A DNA stretch of 64,000 bases from Bog-756 sp963831535. GTDB taxonomy: Bacteria; Actinomycetota; Acidimicrobiia; Acidimicrobiales; RAAP-2. The notes beneath the pieces were generated by a model that saw only the letters and a list, made by a program, of their open reading frames with translations, made no database searches and was not told where the DNA came from. Positions 44,738-54,042 of the stretch are shown in pieces (the first letter of the stretch is position 1; each line of letters opens with the position of its first letter). The translations under genes were made by a program, and so were the position numbers. The DNA lies in NCBI GenBank assembly GCA_963831535.1, contig CAWHQP010000007.1:248001-312000 (forward strand), given 5' to 3'.

Positions 44738-45478
44738 CTAGGCCAATTTCGCCGACCAACCTCCGTCGACCGGGATCACTGCGCCGGTGATGAACGAGGC
44801 GCGGTCGGAGGCCAGGAACGCGCCGACCTCGGCCACTTCGGGGGACTCTCCGGCCCGATTGAGGGCCGCTTTGGCCGCGATGTCCGGAATGAAGTCCTCC
44901 GCTCCCTGGGCCATGATCTCGGTGAGGATGAACCCTGGACAGATCACGTTGACCCGGATCCCCCGGGTGCCGTACTCGATGGCTGCGGATTTGGACGCCC
45001 CAATGATCCCGTGCTTGGCCGCGGCGTAGACGCTGGTACCGGCGGAGCCGTTGAGGCCCCCCACCGACGACCAGTTGACGATCGAACCGCCGCCGGTCGG
45101 GAGCATCGCCCGGATCCCGTGCTTCATGCCGAGAAAGATGCCCCGCAGGTCGACGTCCATCAGCCGGTCGTAGAGCTCCATGTCCAGATCCGCGAGCAGG
45201 CAGCCGTCGGCGATACCGGCCACGTTCAGAACCGCGTCGACCCGTCCGAAGTGTTCGATGGTGGCCGCCATCAACGCCTCGACCTCGTCCTCCTTCGTGA
45301 CGTCACAATGCACCGGCAGGACGTCGCCACCGACTTCCTCGGCCGTGGTCCGCTCGGCGCCACTGATGTCGGCAGCCACCACCCTGGCTCCCTCGCGGAT
45401 GAAGACCCTGACCGAGGCCTTGGCCATACCCGAACCCGCCCCGGTGATGACCGCGATCTTGCCGTCCAGTTCGCCCAT
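44738..45478 (-). CDS. Short-chain dehydrogenase/reductase
   Basis: Classical SDR of 246 residues. AVITGAGSGMAKASVRVF has an atypical final Gly to Met/Ala (GAGSGMA) in the cofactor loop. AADISGAERT, NVAG, catalytic Ser in NWSSVGG, YAAAK, and CPGFILTE follow, and GAVIPVDGGW ends the protein. It is 55 bases after the P450 at 45.5 kb on the same strand. ATG 45478 is used; GTG 45481 adjoins it. Confidence 0.92.
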   Translation of the reverse strand: MGELDGKIAVITGAGSGMAKASVRVFIREGARVVAADISGAERTTAEEVGGDVLPVHCDVTKEDEVEALMAATIEHFGRVDAVLNVAGIADGCLLADLDMELYDRLMDVDLRGIFLGMKHGIRAMLPTGGGSIVNWSSVGGLNGSAGTSVYAAAKHGIIGASKSAAIEYGTRGIRVNVICPGFILTEIMAQGAEDFIPDIAAKAALNRAGESPEVAEVGAFLASDRASFITGAVIPVDGGWSAKLA

Positions 45479-45533
45479 CACCGCCCTCCGGTGCCGCGCG
45501 GAGCCTGCAGCCCGGGGTGGATGACCCCGGTGC

Positions 45534-46730
45534 TCACGAGGTGAACACCGGGAGCGTCTCCCAGCCCCGGACGGTCGAGGTGGGGGCGAGTGTGGCCCGG
45601 TCCGTGTCGACCTCCCAGGAGGGGAACCGGTTGAGGACTTCGTCGAGGGCCACCCGGCCTTCGAGGCGAGCCAATGCCGCGCCCAGGCAGAGATGGATCC
45701 CGTTGCCGAAGGTCAGGGGTTTCCCGTTATTCCTGTGGATGTCGAAACGGTCGCCGTCGGGGAAGCGACGGTCGTCGTGGTTGGCCGATGCCGGGAGGAG
45801 CATCATGATGTTGCCCTCGGGCACGATCTGGCCGTGGATCTCCACATCCTGGGCAACGAATCTGGCCGCGTGGGGCGCTGGAGTCTCGAAGCGCAGGAGC
45901 TCCTCGATGGCGCCGGGAATGAGCGACCGGTCCTCGACCAGTTCCCGTCGCTGGTCCGGATGGTCGGCCAGGACCTTGCCGGTCCATCCGATCAGTCGGC
46001 CGGTCGTCTCGTTTCCGGCGCCGGTGATCACGCTGATGTAGGTGAGGAGCTCTTCACGGGTCAGATGGCGCACGGTCCCGTTCTCGTCCTCGAACTCGGC
46101 CTGGAGGAGCTCGGTCATGATGTCGTCCGAGGGGTGGTCGGCCCGCCAGTCGATGTATTCGGCGAACATGTCGGTGGGGACGAAGTTCTCGGAGACCTCC
46201 ATGGGCTGACCGGCCTCGGTGCGGAGGTTGGCGTCGACTTTGTCCCGCACGGCCTCCTGGTCCTGCTCGGGTATCCCGAGCAGCATGCCGATCACCCGCA
46301 TGGGCATCTGGGCCCCAAGATCGGCGATGAAGTCGAACTCCTCGGCGTCAACCAACGGGTCGAGGCTGCGGGCACAGAACTCCCGGATCTGCGGCTCGAG
46401 GGCGGCCACCCGGTTGGGTGAGAAGACTCGGGACATCAATCGACGGTGGATGGTGTGGACCGGCGGGTCCTCGAAGATGAGGACGCCCGAGGGCATTGCG
46501 ATGTTGGCCCTGATCAATTCGATGATGCCGCCCCGTCCGGAGATGAGGGTCTTCGAGTCGAGGTAGCCGCGCTCAACGTCGTCGAATCGGCTCACTGCAT
46601 AGAAGTCGTGGGTTTCGTTGTAGTAGAGCGGCGCCTCCTCCCGCATCCGCCGGAACACCGGGTACGGGTCGGCATCGATACCTACGTCGTACGGGTCCCA
46701 GTACACGTCGCTGGTGCTCTCGATGGTCAC
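45534..46730 (-). CDS. Cytochrome P450 (third, distinct subfamily)
   Basis: P450 of 398 residues. GTG 46730 has GGGGAGG 5 bases upstream. WDPYDVGIDADPYPVFRRMR, FEDPPVHTIHRRLMSRVFSP, the I-helix GAGNETT, the K-helix EELLRFETPAPH and the heme loop FGNGIHLCLGAALARLEGRV are present. It differs clearly from the two paralogues. It is divergent from the alcohol dehydrogenase gene across 116 bases. Confidence 0.94.
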   Translation of the reverse strand: MTIESTSDVYWDPYDVGIDADPYPVFRRMREEAPLYYNETHDFYAVSRFDDVERGYLDSKTLISGRGGIIELIRANIAMPSGVLIFEDPPVHTIHRRLMSRVFSPNRVAALEPQIREFCARSLDPLVDAEEFDFIADLGAQMPMRVIGMLLGIPEQDQEAVRDKVDANLRTEAGQPMEVSENFVPTDMFAEYIDWRADHPSDDIMTELLQAEFEDENGTVRHLTREELLTYISVITGAGNETTGRLIGWTGKVLADHPDQRRELVEDRSLIPGAIEELLRFETPAPHAARFVAQDVEIHGQIVPEGNIMMLLPASANHDDRRFPDGDRFDIHRNNGKPLTFGNGIHLCLGAALARLEGRVALDEVLNRFPSWEVDTDRATLAPTSTVRGWETLPVFTS

Positions 46731-46752
46731 ACCGGACCTCCCCTTGCTTTCA

Positions 46753-46767
46753 TGTCGTACTGTGACA
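46753..46767. promoter_or_regulatory. Inverted repeat in the P450/ADH divergent promoter
   Basis: TGTC-gtactgt-GACA, with further GTC/GAC half-sites just beside it (CTGTCGGACGGTC). It lies centrally between two divergent starts, so it is a candidate operator, possibly for the TetR protein encoded nearby. Confidence 0.3.
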
Positions 46768-46846
46768 CTAAGCTGTCGGACGGTCAAGCGCAGAGCTTTG
46801 CCGCCAGCCGGCGGCCGGCCGGACGGTGCCTGACGGATGGGGGACG

Positions 46847-47992
46847 ATGAAGACGCATGCGGCGGTCCTGTGGGGCCGGGAACAGGACTGGAGGATCGAG
46901 GAGATCGACCTCGACCCGCCCGAGGCTGACGAGGTCTTGGTCAAGTGGATGGCCGCCGGTCTGTGCCATTCCGACGAGCACCTGCAGTCAAGCGAGATGG
47001 GGTCGGAGGCCGGCACCGGCGAACCGGCCAGGGCGGGACTCTTCCCCATGGTGGGCGGGCACGAAGGGGGAGGGGTCGTGCTCGAGGTTGGGCCGGGTGT
47101 CACCAGCCTCGAGCCCGGCGACCACGTGGCCGCCAGTTTCTTCCCCATCTGCGGGCGGTGCACGATGTGCATCACCGGCCATTCCAACCTCTGCGACCTG
47201 GGCGCGGCGACCTTCCAGCGCGGCCAGATCGCCGACGGCACCATCCGCTACCACCTCGACGGCCGGCCCCTCAACGTCATGTCCAAGTTGGGCACCTTCG
47301 CCGAGCACAGCGTCTGTCACGAGGCGTCGCTGGTCAAGGTCGACCCCGACCTGCCGCTAACTGCCGTGGCCCTGGTGTCCTGCGGGGTGGCCACCGGCTG
47401 GGGTTCGGCCGTCTATCGGGCCGAGGTGAAACCGGGCGACACGGTGGTGGTGGTGGGCGTCGGCGGCGTCGGCATGAATGCCGTGCAGGGCGCCGCGATG
47501 GTCGGAGCACTCAACGTCGTGGCTGTAGACCCGGTTGAGTTCAAACAGAAGGCAGCGCTCGACTTCGGTGCCAGCCACACGGCGGCGTCCATGGAGGAGG
47601 CTCTGCCCATGGTGAGGGAGTTGACCCGCGGCCAGATGGCCAATGCGGTGATCATGGTGCCGGGCGTCATGTACGGGAACCTGATGGCCGGTGCTCTGGC
47701 GCTGACCGCCAAGGGCGGGACCTGTGTGGTCACGGGGGTGGCGCCCCAGGTGCAGCTCGAGGCCAGCGTGAACCTCTTCGACCTGGCCATGATGCAAAAG
47801 GAGATCAAAGGGGTGATCTTCGGAGCGGCCAACCCGCGCTTCGACATTCCCAATCTCCTGGCCCTGTACAAGTCGGGCCAGCTCAAGCTGGATGAACTGA
47901 TCACCAACACGTACCGACTGGACCAGATCAACCAGGGGTACCGGGACATGCTCGACGGTGTGAACCTCCGAGGCGTGGTCACCTTCGAGTGA
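46847..47992 (+). CDS. Zinc alcohol dehydrogenase, nicotinoprotein (NDMA-dependent) type
   Basis: Medium-chain dehydrogenase of 381 residues. Catalytic Zn ligands are in AAGLCHSDEH and GGHEGGGVV. The structural Zn loop is CGRCTMCITGHSNLCDLG. The cofactor site GVGGVGMNAVQGA is followed by VVAVDPVEFKQ, and the motif DLGAATFQRGQIADGT is typical of actinobacterial nicotinoprotein ADHs that keep NADH bound and pass electrons to another carrier. Relatives oxidise terpenoid alcohols such as carveol. ATG 46847 has GGGGGA upstream. Confidence 0.9.
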   Translation: MKTHAAVLWGREQDWRIEEIDLDPPEADEVLVKWMAAGLCHSDEHLQSSEMGSEAGTGEPARAGLFPMVGGHEGGGVVLEVGPGVTSLEPGDHVAASFFPICGRCTMCITGHSNLCDLGAATFQRGQIADGTIRYHLDGRPLNVMSKLGTFAEHSVCHEASLVKVDPDLPLTAVALVSCGVATGWGSAVYRAEVKPGDTVVVVGVGGVGMNAVQGAAMVGALNVVAVDPVEFKQKAALDFGASHTAASMEEALPMVRELTRGQMANAVIMVPGVMYGNLMAGALALTAKGGTCVVTGVAPQVQLEASVNLFDLAMMQKEIKGVIFGAANPRFDIPNLLALYKSGQLKLDELITNTYRLDQINQGYRDMLDGVNLRGVVTFE

Positions 47993-48421
47993 GCGCCCCC
48001 CTCTGCCCGGCACCGGGGCGGCGATCCGCCCGCCGTCAAGACGGTCCCAACCGCCCAGGATCTGCTCGGTCCTTTTGGGACCCCGGTCCGTCACGGTCAT
48101 CGATGCCGGACCGGAGGTATCGCCGCTGGTTGGAAGCTCCAGGAGTCCGGGATCCGGGCCATGACGATCGACGAGTACTCGACCGGGATCGGCGACACCG
48201 GGTCGCGCCCCACTTTCCCGGGAGGGAAGTGGACCGGCTAAGGGAAAGGATCCCGAACGGCGGGGCCGCGGCCACCCACCGCCGAGACGACGAAGGGCCA
48301 GGGGCACCGTGACCATCGTGTCCCGCCCGCCGTACCCGTTCGCCTTCCGTTCGAGCCCACGTGCCACCCCCTCCGGGGTGGGAGCGGGGACCGTCCCTCC
48401 CATCCGACCGAGGAGCCCCCA
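47993..48421. other. Long intergenic region before a P450
   Basis: 429 bases without a recognisable gene on either strand. A small hairpin GGTCC-TTTTG-GGACC is near 48067, and a ribosome site (GAGGAG) precedes the P450 at its right edge. The rest is presumably leader or promoter. Confidence 0.45.
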
Positions 48422-49657
48422 ATGCCCATGAGTCTCGACATCGACCCACTCGACCTGGTCGATCCCCAGCGGTTCGCCCTCCACGGGTATCCCCATGAGG
48501 TGTGGACGCGGCTACGGGCCGAGGCGCCGGTGGCGTACATCGAGCCGCCGGGATACCCGCCATTCTGGGCGGTGACCAAACATGTCGACATCCAGTATGC
48601 GGCCAGCCAGCCCCAGCTCTTCTCGAGCGCAGGGGGGATCACCTTGGACATGGACCTGACCGGGATCGACATGCCGGCGGAGATGATCGTGTACCTCGAT
48701 CCTCCAGAACACGCCCCCATGCGCCAGGTAGCCAACAAGAAGTTCCTACGCAGTGCGATCCGGGCCCGTAGTGAGGAGATCCACCGGATCGCTGCCGAGG
48801 TCGTCGACCGGGCTTCGACCGGGGGCGAGATCCAGGAATGCGACTTTGTCGACACCTTCGCCGCACCGTTTCCGGTGGCGGTGATCTCGTGGGTCCTGGG
48901 TGTGCCCCACGACGATTGGGAGCACCACTTCCGATGGACCAATGAGATCATCGGCAAGGACGATCCCGAGTACCGGCTCCCCGGAGAGAGCCCCGAGCAG
49001 ACCTCCGTGCGGGCCCGCGGCGAGTTGCACCGCTACTTCACGGCGATGGTGGCGGCCCGCCGGGAGCATCCCGAGGACGATCTGGTCACCCAATTGATCC
49101 AGAGCGAGGTGAACGGCGCGCCCCTGACCCGCCAGCAATTGGTTACGTACTGCGAACTGCTCGTAGAGGCGGGCAACCAGACGACCCGTGATGCCATCGC
49201 CGGCGGGATGCAGGCCTTCTGTGAGTTCCCCGATCAGTGGGAGAAACTGCGGGCCCACCCCGAGCTCCTGCCCAGGGCCGTGGAGGAGATCCTCCGGTGG
49301 GTCACGCCGATCAGCTACTTCTCACGGACGGCGACCGAGGACACAGAACTGCACGGGCAGACGATCCATGCCGGTGACAAGGTGGCCCTGTACTGGGCCT
49401 CGGCCAACCGTGACGAGGAGGTGTTCGAGGACCCCTTCGAGTTTCGCATCGACCGGGAACCGGGCCAGCCCGTCGTCTTCGGCTTCGGCCCGCATTTGTG
49501 CATGGGCGCCCACGTGGCCCGGGCCGAACTGCTGTCGATGTTCGGCCTCCTCGTCGACCGGCTGGCGTTCTTCGAGCAGTCAGGCCCGGTGAAGCGCCTC
49601 AACTCGTCGGTCAACGGCGCCATCAAGCACCTGCCTATCCGGTACCTGCTGACGTAG
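48422..49657 (+). CDS. Cytochrome P450 (fourth)
   Basis: P450 of 411 residues. DIDPLDLVDPQRFALHGYPHEVW at the N-terminus, PPEHAPMRQVANKKF (C-helix), the I-helix EAGNQTT with Asn before Gln (a variant of AGxxT), the K-helix EEILRWVTPISYF, and the heme loop FGFGPHLCMGAHVARAEL. It resembles the CYP125/CYP142-like sterol/cholesterol group in the WVTPISYFSRTA style K-K' region, but the family cannot be fixed by eye. It is followed by an amidohydrolase on the same strand. Confidence 0.93.
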   Translation: MPMSLDIDPLDLVDPQRFALHGYPHEVWTRLRAEAPVAYIEPPGYPPFWAVTKHVDIQYAASQPQLFSSAGGITLDMDLTGIDMPAEMIVYLDPPEHAPMRQVANKKFLRSAIRARSEEIHRIAAEVVDRASTGGEIQECDFVDTFAAPFPVAVISWVLGVPHDDWEHHFRWTNEIIGKDDPEYRLPGESPEQTSVRARGELHRYFTAMVAARREHPEDDLVTQLIQSEVNGAPLTRQQLVTYCELLVEAGNQTTRDAIAGGMQAFCEFPDQWEKLRAHPELLPRAVEEILRWVTPISYFSRTATEDTELHGQTIHAGDKVALYWASANRDEEVFEDPFEFRIDREPGQPVVFGFGPHLCMGAHVARAELLSMFGLLVDRLAFFEQSGPVKRLNSSVNGAIKHLPIRYLLT

Positions 49658-49721
49658 GGCGGAGGGACAGAGGTGCTCCGGCCGGGACCTCGATCAGTAC
49701 GACAAGGAAGGACGCAACACC

Positions 49722-50828
49722 ATGGACGAGACGAGCATCTACTCCTGCGACGACCACTTGGACCTTCGCTCGGTTCCACCCGAGCTGTGGCAGAACCGTC
49801 TTCCGAAGGGGCTGGTCGAGCGGGGTCCCCGGGTGGTCACGGGCGAGGGCGATCCCATGTGGGTGTGCAACGACCGGGTCCTCGGCCGCAGTGGCCTACC
49901 CCAGGGGGACAAGCTCGTGGTCCTCAGCGCCGTCAGCCGCGCCGGTATCGACGACAATGGCTTCCGGGTCAGCGATCCCAAACTGCGCCTCGAGGACATG
50001 GACCTCGATGGGGTGTGGGCATCGGTCATCTATGGACCCATCCCGCTCACCCTTTCCATCCCTGAGCCGGACCTGCAGAGTGCGTGCTACTCGGCCTGGA
50101 ACGACTGGGCCGTCGAGGAATTCAACGCCTTCGCCCCCGACCGGCTCTGTGCCCTGCCATTCCTGCCCAGCCATGCGCCCGAGGCGGCGGTGGCTGAGCT
50201 CGAGCGAGTGGCCGCCCTCGGCCACCGGGGCGCCATCATCGATGTCTTCGACTTCGATGCCGGTGATCCGGCTTGGGATCGGCTGTGGGCCGCCGCCGAG
50301 CACACCGGTCTGCCGCTCAGCTTCCACATCAAAGAGGGGGCCTCACCGAGGCTGAGTTACGAGGTGGGCAAGTGGCAGTCGGCCGCCTTCGCCACGCTGC
50401 TGCCCCTCCAGCTGGACGAGGCGTTGGCCATCATGGTCTTCTCCGGGGCGCTCGAGCGCCACCCCGGCCTGACCCTGGTGCTGGCCGAGTCCGGCGTGGG
50501 ATGGCTCCCGTACTTCCTCGCACGGATGGATATGGAGTGGGAGAACCTCCGGGACAAGATCGATGACGCCCCCGGCGTGCCTCCGAGCGAACTGTTCCGA
50601 CGACAGGTCATCGCCACCTTCGAGGAGGAGACACTGGCCTATCACTCCATTCCCCACCTCGGCGCCGACTCGTGCATGTGGGCGGCGGACTTCCCCCACA
50701 CCGACAGCACGTTCCCCGAGTCTCGGCGATCAATCGACGAGACGCTGGGCATGCTCCCCGAGCAGGATCGTCGCAAGATCACCGCCATCAACTGCGCCGA
50801 GCTCTACGGCTTCGACTATGTCGCCTGA
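49722..50828 (+). CDS. Amidohydrolase_2 family protein with variant metal motif
   Basis: TIM-barrel protein of 368 residues with an AAGGAAGGA ribosome site. Strand 1 reads SCDDHLDL, again D-D-H in place of HxH. LEDMDLDGVWASVIYGP, LPLSFHIKEG (metal His), LVLAESGVGWLPYFLARMD and CMWAADFPHTDSTFP (C-terminal metal Asp) follow. The layout matches the proteins at 40.6 and 63.0 kb. It follows a P450, repeating the P450-amidohydrolase pairing seen at 41.8/40.6 kb. Confidence 0.88.
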   Translation: MDETSIYSCDDHLDLRSVPPELWQNRLPKGLVERGPRVVTGEGDPMWVCNDRVLGRSGLPQGDKLVVLSAVSRAGIDDNGFRVSDPKLRLEDMDLDGVWASVIYGPIPLTLSIPEPDLQSACYSAWNDWAVEEFNAFAPDRLCALPFLPSHAPEAAVAELERVAALGHRGAIIDVFDFDAGDPAWDRLWAAAEHTGLPLSFHIKEGASPRLSYEVGKWQSAAFATLLPLQLDEALAIMVFSGALERHPGLTLVLAESGVGWLPYFLARMDMEWENLRDKIDDAPGVPPSELFRRQVIATFEEETLAYHSIPHLGADSCMWAADFPHTDSTFPESRRSIDETLGMLPEQDRRKITAINCAELYGFDYVA

Positions 50829-51115
50829 CTATCCCGGACCGACCCGGACGGGATCCGTTCCCGCCTTCGATCAGACGGCCTTGCCCATGGAGTACACCCG
50901 CGCCACGGCCACCGGATACTTCGCTGGGTCTCCGGTGACCGGGCTCGGGTGGAAGCGTTGGCTCTCGTGCTCGGCCGGAGGGGTGCCGACATCGTCGATT
51001 GCGGTCGAGCGAGCAGGAGGGTGGGGGCCAAAGGGCCGAAGCGTGTACGTCGGCGACCCCGGCGGCCGTCTCTTCGGGTTCATGATGTACCCGGACGAGG
51101 CGAAGGAGTGTGCCC

Positions 51116-52771
51116 ATGGCAGCTGACCTGGTTATCCGCGGCGGCACGGTGATCGACGGCAGCGGCCAGGCCGGTCGGTCGGCCGACGTGGCCGTCACCG
51201 GTGGCCTGATCGAGGCGATCGGCCCGAACCTCGACGGTGCCGTCGAGGTGGATGCCTCCGGCTGTGTGGTGGCGCCGGGATTCATCGACATCCACACCCA
51301 CTTCGATGCCCAGGTGTTCTGGGATCCCGAGCTCAAGCCCTCGTCGTACCACGGGGTGACCACGGTGGTGGCGGGCAACTGTGGCTTCTCCATCGCCCCG
51401 TGCCGGCCCGAGCACCACGACGTGATCGTGCACACACTGGAGAACGTGGAGGGAATGGACGCGGCCACGCTGACAGCCGGGATCGCCTGGGAGTTCGAGA
51501 CGTTCCCCGACTACCTCGACCTGGTGCGCCGCCGGGGGACGGCGCTCAACTTCACCGCCTACATCGGGCACACCGCCCTGCGGCTCTATGTCATGGGGGA
51601 CGCTGCCTACGAGCGGGCCGCCAGCCCCGAGGAGATCGACCGCATGTGCCAGCTGGTCGATGAGGCCATGGAGGTGGGGGCGGCCGGACTCTCCACCAGC
51701 TTCTCCTTCGCTCACCGTGGTGTGGAGGGCAAGCCCGTGCCCAGCCGCTTCGCCGAGATGGACGAAGTCGAAGCGCTGTTCATGACGGTGGGGAAGGCCG
51801 GCAAGGGCGTGGTCCTCGCCACCCCGGGCTGGCAGTGCGAGTACCCGGACATCTTCACCTGGCAGCCCCGAGTCGGCCGGCCGTTCACCTGTCCGCTCTT
51901 CGCCCTGTCCAGCGGGAAGCACCGGGAGGTGGTCAGGCTGCACGAAGAGGCTCTGGTCCGTGGGGCCAACGTCTGGCCCCAGGTCACCCCGCGTCCGCTG
52001 ACCATGCAGTTCACCCTGGCCGATGCCTACAACCTCAATGTCGGTGAGGTCTTCGGTGAGCTCATCAAGGTCAGCCCGGAGGTGCGGAAGGCCGCCTACC
52101 GAGACCAGGAGTGGCGAACCCGTGCCTTCGACGACCTGGAGCGAAACGAGGGTGGCATGAAGCCGCGCTGGGACACGTTCGAAGTGTCGGAGTCCGAGCG
52201 GTACCCCGAACTCCTCGGTCGCCGGGTCACCGACATCGCCCGAGAGCGGAACGCCACTCCGTTGGACGTCATGTGCGAGCTGGCCCTCGCCGAGAACCTG
52301 ACCACGCGGTTCCGCGCCTACATCGCCAACGATGACGTGGCCGAGGTGGGGAGTCTGCTCACCGAGGACCACGTGGTCCTGGGATTGACCGATGCCGGTG
52401 CCCACGTCGACCAGCTGTGTGACGCGCCCCTTCCTACCGACCTGCTCGGCACCTGGGTCCGGGAGCGGGAGATCATGCCGCTCGAGCGGGCGGTCAGAAA
52501 GTTGGCCGGAGAGCCCGCCGACATGTTCGGGTTCGAGGGTCGGGGCTACCTGCGGCCCGGCTACGCCGCCGATATCACGGTCTTCGATCCAGCCACCGTG
52601 GCCCCCGGTCCCCAGCGCCGCCTGCGGGACCTGCCCGCCGACGGGGAACGGCTCACCAACGAGGAGCCCCTCGGTATGCGGCACGTCCTCGTCAACGGCA
52701 CGCTGATCCGGACCGATGAGCGACAGCTCGACCTGGAGAGGCTCCCCGGGTCACACCCCACCCTGGCCTGA
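51116..52771 (+). CDS. N-acyl-D-amino-acid deacylase-like amidohydrolase
   Basis: Protein of 551 residues from ATG 51116, with AAGGAG 7 bases upstream. The beta-sandwich start DLVIRGGTVIDGSGQAGRSADVAV leads to APGFIDIHTHFDAQVFWDP (HxH metal site). GVTTVVAGNCGFSIAP carries the Cys typical of D-aminoacylases. LGLTDAGAHVDQLCDA holds the catalytic Asp, and a C-terminal GYLRPGYAADITVFDP closes the sandwich. Annotated relatives act on D-amino acids, but in this island it may cleave a different amide or cyclic bond. Confidence 0.88.
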   Translation: MAADLVIRGGTVIDGSGQAGRSADVAVTGGLIEAIGPNLDGAVEVDASGCVVAPGFIDIHTHFDAQVFWDPELKPSSYHGVTTVVAGNCGFSIAPCRPEHHDVIVHTLENVEGMDAATLTAGIAWEFETFPDYLDLVRRRGTALNFTAYIGHTALRLYVMGDAAYERAASPEEIDRMCQLVDEAMEVGAAGLSTSFSFAHRGVEGKPVPSRFAEMDEVEALFMTVGKAGKGVVLATPGWQCEYPDIFTWQPRVGRPFTCPLFALSSGKHREVVRLHEEALVRGANVWPQVTPRPLTMQFTLADAYNLNVGEVFGELIKVSPEVRKAAYRDQEWRTRAFDDLERNEGGMKPRWDTFEVSESERYPELLGRRVTDIARERNATPLDVMCELALAENLTTRFRAYIANDDVAEVGSLLTEDHVVLGLTDAGAHVDQLCDAPLPTDLLGTWVREREIMPLERAVRKLAGEPADMFGFEGRGYLRPGYAADITVFDPATVAPGPQRRLRDLPADGERLTNEEPLGMRHVLVNGTLIRTDERQLDLERLPGSHPTLA

Positions 52772-52784
52772 CGGCCCGGCCCGC

Positions 52785-53974
52785 TCAGCGCACGGTCCGG
52801 AAGTACTCCCGCAGGTCGTCGACGAACAGGTCGGGTTGCTCCATGGCGGGGAAGTGCCCTCCCCGCTCCATGTTCTCCCAGCGCACGACGTTGCTCTGGT
52901 GTTCGACCCACGATCGGGGCCACCGCAAGACCTCCTTCGGATACCGGGCCACTCCGGTGGGAACGGTGACGAACGGCGGCGGACCGGCTGCGCTGTTCCT
53001 GGTCTCCCAGTAGAGGCGGGCCGCCGAGGCGCTGGTCTGGGTTACCCAGTAGAGCATCACGTTGGTGAGGAGCGCGTCTCGGGAGAAACAGTTCTCCGGG
53101 TGCCCGTCACAGTCGCTCCAGGCCCGGAACTTCTCGACGATCCAGGCCAGCAGCCCGGCCGGCGAGTCGTTGAGGGCGACCCCGACCGTCTGCGGCTTGG
53201 TCCCCTGCTCGTTGGCGTAGCCGGACTCCTCGGCGGCGAATTTTTCATGACGGCCAGGTCCGTCTGTTCCTCCTCGGTGAGCAGCCCGGGACGCTCGGGT
53301 GGGATTCCGGGCGCCATGTTCAGGTGGATGGCCCGGCAGTGCTCGGGATCGAGCGCGCCGATCCAGGTGGTTACCTGGGCTCCCCAGTCACCACCCTGGG
53401 CGAGGTAGTCCGGGTAGCCCAGACGGGCCATCAACTCGGTGAAGACCCCGGCGATACGGGCCACGTCCCAACCCGGGGTGCGCGGTGGGTCGGAGAATCC
53501 GTACCCGGGCAACGAGGGGGCAATCACGTGGAAGGCGTCGGTGGCCCGGCCGCCGTGGGACTCCGGATCGATTAGCCGCGGGATGACGTCGAGGAACTCG
53601 ACGACCGAACCCGGCCAGCCGTGGGTGAGGAGCAGGGGCCGGGCGTCCGGGCGGGGGGACCGGGCATGGATGAAGTGGATCCGCTGGCCGTCGATCGTCG
53701 TCCGGAAGTGCCCGAGCGTGTTCAGGCGCGCCTCGGCGGACCGCCAGTCGTAGGCGTCGCGCCAGTACGCGACCAGTTCCTGGAGGTAGTCGACGGGAAC
53801 GCCGTACTCCCAGCCGGTTCCCTCGATCTGATCGGGGAAGCGGGTGAGGGACAGGCGGTGTCGAAGATCATCGAGCACGGCGTCGTCCACCCGGATCGTG
53901 AACACCTCGATCGACTCGCTCACCACGTCCTCATCGGTTCCCTTCTCCGGGGCCGTCTGCTTCGGTGTCGTCAC
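52785..53974 (-). CDS. Epoxide hydrolase (alpha/beta-fold, N-terminal EHN domain), one frameshift
   Basis: Microsomal-type epoxide hydrolase of about 395 residues. GTG 53974 has GGAGGAG upstream. The EHN region runs FTIRVDDAVLDDLRHRLSLTRF. HGWPGSVVEFLDVIP gives the oxyanion HGWP, and GGDWGAQVTTW holds the nucleophile Asp. GTKPQTVGVALNDSPAGLLAWIVEKF contains the lid, and GGHFPAMEQPDLFVDDLREYF the catalytic His. The frame breaks in an A5 run at 53241-53245: AVMKKFAAEESGY is restored by adding one A. Both halves are otherwise complete. Confidence 0.88.
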
Positions 53975-54042
53975 TGCGTGGTGCTCCTCCGTCGGCCGGT
54001 GTCTGGTCGTAGGGCTTGGTAGGGAACGGCAAGAGGTGGCGG

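Noticed and set aside
50829..51115. Plus-strand frame running from the amidohydrolase into the deacylase start
   Set aside because: Continues a shifted-frame shadow; the translated sequence has no family resemblance.
51080..52684. 534-codon minus-strand frame
   Set aside because: Antisense to the deacylase-like gene, whose motifs are all in the plus frame.
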